Assembly: GCA_038212325.1 (NCBI GenBank)
Contig: JBBQUQ010000072.1
Coordinates: 1-18,000 of the forward strand
Origin: CAIVAT01 sp038212325
Lineage (GTDB): Bacteria; Bacteroidota; Bacteroidia; Bacteroidales; FEN-979
Direction: 5' to 3'
DNA length: 18,000 nucleotides
The position numbers and the translations under genes are program-made. Positions 14,677 through 18,000 of this stretch are shown one piece after another; position 1 is the stretch's first letter; the number at the start of each line of letters is the position of its first letter. The notes below the pieces were generated by a model, which saw nothing but the letters and a program-made list of their open reading frames with translations, did no database searches and was not told the DNA's origin.

Positions 14677-14719
14677 CCCACCCACCCCTCCCTTTTTTGG
14701 GGAGGGGGATGGGGGGTGG
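14677..14719. other. GC-rich hairpin directly after the VR
   Basis: CCCCTCCC (14685-14692) and GGGGAGGG (14699-14706) form a perfect 8-bp stem closed by a loop of six T. Flanking cccaccca and gatggggggtgg allow further imperfect pairing. It begins 4 nt after the stop codon of the target gene. Some DGRs need a hairpin or cruciform a few bases after the VR for target recognition, and the position fits. The sequence also resembles a common Bacteroidota intergenic repeat, so the role is uncertain. Confidence 0.55.
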
Positions 14720-14733
14720 AAAAAAAAACAATC

Positions 14734-15078
14734 ATGGATTTATTCTCGACCACCTTACGCGAACATCTTCTCCACCACCTTTTCACAGCCTATTACGATG
14801 CCCGTCGATACAAGCGTAACACCCACAACGCGCTTGTTTTTGAACTTCATTATGAGCACAACCTTATTGGTTTGTGTGATGAAATTCTTGACAAACGATA
14901 CGAACCGCGACGGAGCATTGGCTTTATCATCAACAAACCCGTAAAACGTGAAGTATTCGTCGCCGATTTCCGCGTCCGCATCATTCACCATCTCAATTTC
15001 AATTACATTGCCCCGGTTTTTGAAAAGCGGTTTATCAATACAGTTCAAGTTGTCGGAATAGGAACACACTACGGAATC
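14734..15078 (+). pseudogene. DGR-type reverse transcriptase, N-terminal fragment (copy A)
   Basis: An open frame from 14716 to 15108 contains a fragment like the beginning of DGR reverse transcriptases: HLLHHLFTAYYDARR, ALVFELHYEHNLIGLCDEIL, KRYEPRRSIGFIINKPVKRE, VADFRVRIIHHLNFNYIAPV, FEKRFIN and GIGTHYGI. These correspond to the region before and including RT motifs 1-2. After GTHYGI the frame runs into unrelated AT-rich text and stops, so the YxDD active-site motif, the DGR SQ motif and the thumb are absent. It cannot be an active polymerase. Homology is from recognising the ordered motifs (RDR--HH, PIFEKRFI, GKGTH-GI in intact members). The antisense frame over 14755-15183 is its shadow. 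Confidence 0.7.
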
Positions 15079-15163
15079 AAAATCAAAAATCGTACTTTCA
15101 TTCGTTAATCGTAATTCTTGTTCAATCGTAAATTTTAGCAAGGTGCCGGAGTAAACATGGTTA
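14958..15163 (+). repeat. Direct repeat copy A (RT fragment and downstream tail)
   Basis: This segment matches 16096-16384. Shared blocks are gtcgccgatttccgcg, attgccccggtttttgaaaa, gcggtttatcaatacagtt and the non-coding tail aaggtgccggagtaaacatg. Relative to copy B it lacks 77 nt lying between two ATCAAAA sequences, the footprint of a short-homology deletion. Confidence 0.85.
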
Positions 15164-15202
15164 CGGCTGCGTTTAGTGTGCAATAGTATAGTGTGGTTAC
15201 CC

Positions 15203-15252
15203 GCTCACGGGATAAATACCTCCGAAAAATCAGAAAGGAGGTTTCTGTGAGC
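15203..15252 (+). ncRNA. Stem-loop upstream of the TR remnant, possible structured RNA
   Basis: GCTCAC (15203-15208) pairs with GTGAGC (15247-15252), and inside it ACCTCC (15218-15223) pairs with GGAGGT (15237-15242) around a 13-nt A-rich loop. The ~50-nt nested hairpin lies about 60 nt before the template-like segment in the same orientation. It could be part of the former DGR template RNA. No promoter was identified. Confidence 0.35.
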
Positions 15253-15315
15253 TAAAATCTGGCAATGTGTTCTATTTATACATTTTCAACTGCAGAGCGG
15301 TAACTTTTTGTGTTG

Positions 15316-15417
15316 GCGCTGCCGGTTACCTCAACAACAGCGATGGTTCGCTGAACAACAGGGATATAAACGGCAACTACTGGAGCAGTACCCAGAATAG
15401 CTCGACGTACGCTTGTT
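15316..15417 (+). other. Truncated DGR template repeat (TR) remnant
   Basis: Read in one frame this segment gives GYLNNSDGSLNNRDINGNYW followed by SSTQNSSTYAC, which aligns with the FISUMP C-terminus (GF...FWSAVESSSTDVSC). Asn codons (AAC or AAT) occupy the positions that vary in the target gene, the expected composition of a template. It lacks start, signal peptide and upstream FISUMP sequence. It breaks off before the part matching the last ~25 residues of the domain, running into attaaaatacacccc-type AT-rich text. A fragment of a second FISUMP gene is the alternative reading. Confidence 0.6.
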
Positions 15418-15495
15418 TGGCAAAAATCTTATTAAAATACACCCCACGCTAAAACTCTAAAAAAGATTGGGTACGGTTGAGTACGTTTTTTATGT

Positions 15496-15503
15496 TAATT
15501 TTG
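15496..15503 (+). promoter_or_regulatory. -7 element of the small-gene pair
   Basis: TAATTTTG matches TAnnTTTG and lies 19 nt before the ATG at 15523. A TTG at 15477-15479 is a possible -33 element with 16-nt spacing, slightly short. This suggests the pair is expressed independently of the remnants around it. Confidence 0.5.
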
Positions 15504-15522
15504 TAAAAAGATTTCAAAGGGC

Positions 15523-15843
15523 ATGAATAAAGTTGAATTCTTTATTGCTTTGGGAACCAGAGATGTGGATCGTTTCCGTTTCAGATTTCATAAAGAAAAG
15601 GGTAAAATCATTGATCTTGTGGTACAATATGAGATTTTTATCAACGAAAAATGGAAAGCGGTGGTTCGATATGACTGTGCGCATGGTTTTTTTCATCGTG
15701 ATAGTATTTCACCCGATGGATCAAAGGAAAAAAAGATCATTGACGTACCTGATCTGAACTATGCACTGTTGTTTGCACGTCAGGACATTGAAGATAAATG
15801 GGAATGGTACAGGGAACAATTCATTAAATCAATTAAACCATGA
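15523..15843 (+). CDS. Small conserved-looking hypothetical protein (DUF7718-like), first of an overlapping pair
   Basis: This 106-residue protein has no signal peptide or membrane segment and is likely cytosolic. It reads as a compact alpha/beta protein: FFIALGTRDVDRFRFRFHKE, a strand IDLVVQYEIFINEKWKAVVR, then YDCAHGFFHRDSISPDG, and a C-terminal helix YALLFARQDIEDKWEWYREQ. The YD-AHGFFHRD-I-PDG stretch, with two His and acidic residues, looks like a conserved core; I recall it from small proteins of the DUF7718 type, though I cannot confirm this. Its stop overlaps the start of the next gene (ATGA), so the two are translationally coupled. A toxin-antitoxin-like or house-cleaning role is possible, but no function can be assigned. 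It is AT-rich compared with the left half of the window. Confidence 0.65.
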   Translation: MNKVEFFIALGTRDVDRFRFRFHKEKGKIIDLVVQYEIFINEKWKAVVRYDCAHGFFHRDSISPDGSKEKKIIDVPDLNYALLFARQDIEDKWEWYREQFIKSIKP

Positions 15844-16046
15844 CAAATAAGGAAAAGATTAAAAAGGATATAGCTATTTCCTTTGATTTTGTTGAGCAAA
15901 TACTCAACAATCCTGTTATGTTGGATAAAATACCCAGCGGAAGCCTCATCCGATTTCTTGATACGGAAAATGAAAATCGCGAAAAAAAAGTTGATAAAGG
16001 AAAAAAGCAATATGTGCGGGTGAGAAAGCAATTTGAGGTGCTTTAG
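15840..16046 (+). CDS. Small hypothetical protein (DUF5647-like), second of an overlapping pair
   Basis: This 68-residue, highly charged protein starts at the ATG of an ATGA overlap with the preceding stop. Visible features are an N-terminal helix KDIAISFDFVEQILNNPVML, a central DKIPSGSLIRFLDTENEN and a basic end KKQYVRVRKQFEVL. The pattern of a helix, then IP-G--I-FLD, then a Lys-rich linker and a V-V-type strand resembles small proteins of the DUF5647 type; this is from memory and is tentative. The pairing with a ~100-residue partner resembles a two-gene module of antitoxin-toxin size. Which protein would be toxic is unknown. The gene ends just before RT remnant copy B. Confidence 0.6.
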   Translation: MTNKEKIKKDIAISFDFVEQILNNPVMLDKIPSGSLIRFLDTENENREKKVDKGKKQYVRVRKQFEVL

Positions 16047-16050
16047 AATT

Positions 16051-16262
16051 AATGAAAAACTAATCCACGATCTGTTCAGATCTTATTACTATGCCCGTCG
16101 CCGATTTCCGCGACCGTATCATTCACCATCTCATCTTCTATTACATTGCCCCGGTTTTTGAAAAGCGGTTTATCAATACAGTTACAGTTGTCGGAAAGTG
16201 AAAGGAACACAATACGAAATCAAAAGGATAAACCACTTTATCGCAACAAGGGTTCGCATAAA
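16051..16262 (+). pseudogene. DGR-type reverse transcriptase, decayed N-terminal fragment (copy B)
   Basis: A second RT fragment is broken by frameshifts. One frame gives LIHDLFRSYYYARR (from 16060), like HLFTAYYDARR of copy A. The next frame continues VADFRDRIIHHLIFYYIAPV, FEKRFINT and VVGK before a stop. After one more shift it gives KGTQYEIKRINHFI, extending about 15 residues beyond the end of copy A. Relative to copy A, 155 nt between two CGTCG sequences are missing (A positions 14803-14957), fusing ARR to VADFR out of frame. RDRIIHH and the KGT-Y-IKRI-HFI order agree with DGR reverse transcriptases. The catalytic half is absent. Confidence 0.7.
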
Positions 16263-16384
16263 TTGTTGGAGAAAGCCGGCGAATTTAATTCGTAAATCAA
16301 AAATCCAAAATCGCACTTTCATTCGTAACTCGTAAATCTTGTTCATTCGTACATTTTGATAAGGTGCCGGAGTAAACATGGTTA
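16096..16384 (+). repeat. Direct repeat copy B (RT fragment and downstream tail)
   Basis: This segment matches copy A at 14958-15163, including the non-coding tail aaggtgccggagtaaacatg that lies after the RT breakpoint. Copy B keeps 77 nt absent from A, bounded by ATCAAAA at 16219-16225 and 16296-16302. After the shared tail the copies diverge, and the IS begins 21 nt later. Confidence 0.85.
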
Positions 16385-16434
16385 AATGCAAGCTGAAGAT
16401 ATTTAGGTTAATTCTTATTTTGAGGTGCTATGAT

Positions 16435-16442
16435 TATCTTTG
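16435..16442 (+). promoter_or_regulatory. -7 element of the IS transposase
   Basis: TATCTTTG matches TAnnTTTG and lies just inside the left terminal repeat, 21 nt before the ATG at 16464. The element thus appears to carry its own promoter. Confidence 0.5.
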
Positions 16443-16463
16443 CAAATATACACCACGATAATT

Positions 16464-16865
16464 ATGGGAAGGAAAAAAATAGAGCGACCAAGTATTGATT
16501 CATTATTTTTGGTTATTTCCAAGATGCTGGTACCTGAGAACATTTTGGACAACTTTGACATTTATGGGGCTACTCAATTCAAGGATTATTGGGAAATTGA
16601 GATGCGAGAGAAAGAGGATTTACTTCCAGAAGAATTAAAAGAAAAAGCGGATGTGGTAAGTGATGGATATTGTAACCCGGTCCAAGCCATTAGTCATTCC
16701 TTTTCAGCAAAACCGGTTTATTTGAAAATTTTCCGTCGAAGATGGAAAGAATCTAACAGTGAGAAGCATTACAGCAACGAATATGATTTTACATTAAAAG
16801 GCATGAAAATAGTCCCAGAACTGGGAATTTTTTTAAAGGAAGAAGATAGAAGATTATCCCGTTAA
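16464..16865 (+). CDS. IS transposase, N-terminal region protein (ISAon1/ISL3-like OrfA)
   Basis: The protein has 133 residues from the ATG in MGRKKIERPSIDSLFLVISK. The frame is also open to a TTG at 16440, but the ATG follows the -7 element at normal spacing. It matches the separate N-terminal region that accompanies ISAon1-type transposases: a helical start FLVISKMLVPENILDNFDIY, a middle YWEIEMREKEDLLPEELKEK, and a strand-rich end PVYLKIFRRRWKES, YDFTLKGMKIVPELGIFLK. It probably contributes to DNA or end recognition. It ends 20 nt before the ATG of OrfB, in a different frame. The OrfB frame is open upstream as KKIEDYPVNISTVAHMFDLK, a helix-turn-helix-like stretch, so a +1 shift or an indel may join the two. 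Confidence 0.8.
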   Translation: MGRKKIERPSIDSLFLVISKMLVPENILDNFDIYGATQFKDYWEIEMREKEDLLPEELKEKADVVSDGYCNPVQAISHSFSAKPVYLKIFRRRWKESNSEKHYSNEYDFTLKGMKIVPELGIFLKEEDRRLSR

Positions 16866-16884
16866 CATTAGCACTGTTGCTCAT

Positions 16885-17847
16885 ATGTTTGATTTAAAAC
16901 CCAAGACATTATATTATTGGTACCGTAATTATTTAAGCGATTACGAGCAGGATAAAAAACATGGCAAATGGGATGACAAAAAAGTAGGAGTCATAGATGA
17001 GCAGACGGGAGAAATTTTAAAAGAGAAAACAGTTTATATAGCAAAGCCAGAGAATGTTGGTACAAGTATGTGCATCGATGACAAGCAAATAGGGCATGAA
17101 ACTTTTACTATTATGACCAATCAAGACACAGGGAAAATTGCTTTTGTAATAGACAGTGTAAAGGTAAACGTTCTAGAAAAAGGCATCATATTTTTAGGCG
17201 AAAGCATCAAAAGAATACAAAATATAAGTTGCGACATGGCGCCAGGTTATCTCAATTTTTGTAGAAACATCCTGCCAACAGCCTTGATTATTATAGACAA
17301 ATTCCATGTTATGAAATATGTTTATGATGCCGTTCAAAGTGTGAGAATGGAGATAAGAAAAGAGATTTTAGAACAATTACCCAAAGGCAAACGGCAAAAA
17401 AAAGACGAGGCAATATTAACCGATTTGGAACTGTTACAAAAAACGAGACGTCTGCTGTCACAAAGCAAATGCATTTGGAATGACGACCAGCAGGACCTGA
17501 TGAAAAGCGTTTTCAATCAATACCCAAAATTAGAAACAGCTTATGAACTGGCTCAGGATTTTAAAACCTGGTTCGACAAATCAAATGCTGTAAAATCAAG
17601 AATATACATTGAGCAACAACTTTTCAAGTGGTACGAAAAAGTAGAAAAAAGCGGATTGGGAGATTTTAATTCTTGTGTGAAAATGATAGAAAAACACGAA
17701 GAAAACATCATCAATTACTTTATAGAAACCAAAACCAACGCGAAAGCTGAAAGGGTTAACGGAAAAATTCAACGATTTATATCAAACAATTATGGGGTCA
17801 GAGACAAAGATTTTGCTTTATATAGAATAGCAGGCTACTTCTCATAG
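16885..17847 (+). CDS. IS transposase, DDE catalytic protein (ISL3/ISAon1-like OrfB)
   Basis: The protein has 320 residues. An N-terminal helix-turn-helix-like segment (MFDLKPKTLYYWYRNYLSDY) precedes the DDE domain. Candidate catalytic residues are Asp65 or Asp66 in SMCIDDKQIG, Asp138 in IIIDKFHVMKYV (the D-FH motif of ISL3 enzymes), and Glu289 in TNAKAERVNGKIQRF near the C-terminus, followed by NYGVRDKDFALYRIAGYF. A CDMAPGYLNF motif at 117-126 is also typical. A helical insertion with many Lys and Leu lies between the second Asp and the Glu, as in this family. All key residues are present, so the enzyme may be active if made with its N-terminal part. The stop codon lies in the right terminal repeat. 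Confidence 0.9.
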   Translation: MFDLKPKTLYYWYRNYLSDYEQDKKHGKWDDKKVGVIDEQTGEILKEKTVYIAKPENVGTSMCIDDKQIGHETFTIMTNQDTGKIAFVIDSVKVNVLEKGIIFLGESIKRIQNISCDMAPGYLNFCRNILPTALIIIDKFHVMKYVYDAVQSVRMEIRKEILEQLPKGKRQKKDEAILTDLELLQKTRRLLSQSKCIWNDDQQDLMKSVFNQYPKLETAYELAQDFKTWFDKSNAVKSRIYIEQQLFKWYEKVEKSGLGDFNSCVKMIEKHEENIINYFIETKTNAKAERVNGKIQRFISNNYGVRDKDFALYRIAGYFS

Positions 17848-17869
17848 CACCTCAAAATAAGAATTAACC

Positions 17870-18000
17870 AATTTTTACAATTTATCTCCATCAGAACTAA
17901 TATTGAAAATGAATTGATTAACGTGAAAAACTTCTACAAATATACATATCGGTTTGAAACATGCATGCAAGAAAACCTCTTTTTTCTTGTATTATCCGCA
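17870..18000. other. Right-edge flank without a recognisable feature
   Basis: These 131 AT-rich nt follow the IS. No frame of useful length, hairpin or repeat was seen. Text here does not match the sequence following RT-remnant copy A, so it does not obviously continue the interrupted tail. Confidence 0.5.

Larger units (their letters stand above)
16406..17869 (+). mobile_element. Complete ISL3/ISAon1-like insertion sequence, 1464 bp
   Basis: The element is bounded by perfect 28-bp terminal inverted repeats, 16406-16433 and 17842-17869; the left one begins GGTTAATTCTTATTTTGAGG. Inside are two consecutive plus-strand frames forming an N-terminal transposase part and a DDE catalytic part. The stop of the second frame lies in the right terminal repeat, a compact layout. 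The 8 bp outside each end are gatattta (16398-16405) and aattttta (17870-17877), matching at 6 of 8 positions. That is a possible decayed target duplication of the size ISL3 elements make. The left end lies 21 nt after the RT-remnant tail. Intact ends and frames suggest a fairly recent arrival. Confidence 0.9.

Noticed and set aside
14755..15183. Minus-strand open frame of 142 codons over the RT fragment
   Set aside because: The plus-strand reading contains ordered RT motifs and a duplicated copy. The minus-strand frame shows no family pattern and breaks in copy B.
15267..15452. 61-codon frame containing the GYLNNSDGSL segment as a real gene
   Set aside because: It starts in unrelated sequence, lacks the FISUMP domain upstream and ends in AT-rich text. 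A template-repeat remnant or gene scrap fits better.
16037..16433. Shared gaggtgct strings at 5622, 16037 and in the IS ends
   Set aside because: Only 8 bases are shared in otherwise unrelated contexts, so chance is sufficient.
16825..16840. Classical -1 slippery site (T TTT TTA) in IS OrfA
   Set aside because: The heptamer is in the OrfA frame, but a -1 shift does not lead into the OrfB frame, which needs +1.

Overview
The window looks like chromosomal DNA from a member of the Bacteroidota, probably an uncultured Bacteroidales-like lineage. The evidence is the product set: a def/TPR-lipoprotein pair, a folP-cdaA pair, a CarboxypepD_reg-type TonB receptor, a FISUMP-domain protein and an ISL3/ISAon1-like IS with split ORFs. 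Several genes also have the phylum's TAnnTTTG -7 promoter element and lack Shine-Dalgarno sequences. No rRNA, tRNA or CRISPR array was seen.

Left part (1-5061), core genes. It opens with the C-terminal part of a long protein built from 60-residue TPR-like repeats (a 180-nt tandem repeat in DNA). An 8-nt tandem repeat follows, then peptide deformylase (def) and a TPR lipoprotein. Convergent to these is a minus-strand operon, folP (dihydropteroate synthase) then cdaA (membrane diadenylate cyclase). About 600 nt of non-coding DNA (5062-5673) holds nested inverted repeats and four short GC palindromes.

Middle part (5674-12538). A probable metal-handling operon comes first: a small Cys-rich membrane-anchored protein of the HYC_CC_PP type, a TonB-dependent outer-membrane receptor with a Cys-Cys pair in its plug, and an exported heavy-metal-associated (HMA) protein ending in a CCKK-type tail. 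An exported SRPBCC-like protein follows, then a terminator, then convergent pyruvate phosphate dikinase (ppdK) with an odd Lys/Ala-rich C-terminal tail.

Right part (12539-18000), accessory DNA, increasingly AT-rich. A secreted FISUMP-domain protein with two FnIII-like repeats ends in a segment that looks like the variable region (VR) of a diversity-generating retroelement (DGR). Directly after its stop is a GC-rich hairpin. Next come a truncated DGR-type reverse transcriptase fragment, a stem-loop, and a truncated Asn-codon-rich segment resembling a DGR template repeat (TR). An overlapping pair of small unknown genes follows, then a second decayed RT fragment sharing the same downstream tail, and finally a complete 1464-bp IS with perfect 28-bp terminal inverted repeats. 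I read this as a decayed DGR locus: the target gene still carries what appears to be past hypermutation, but no complete RT or TR remains in the window. The shared tails of the two RT fragments suggest that truncation came before duplication, with separate short-homology deletions afterwards.
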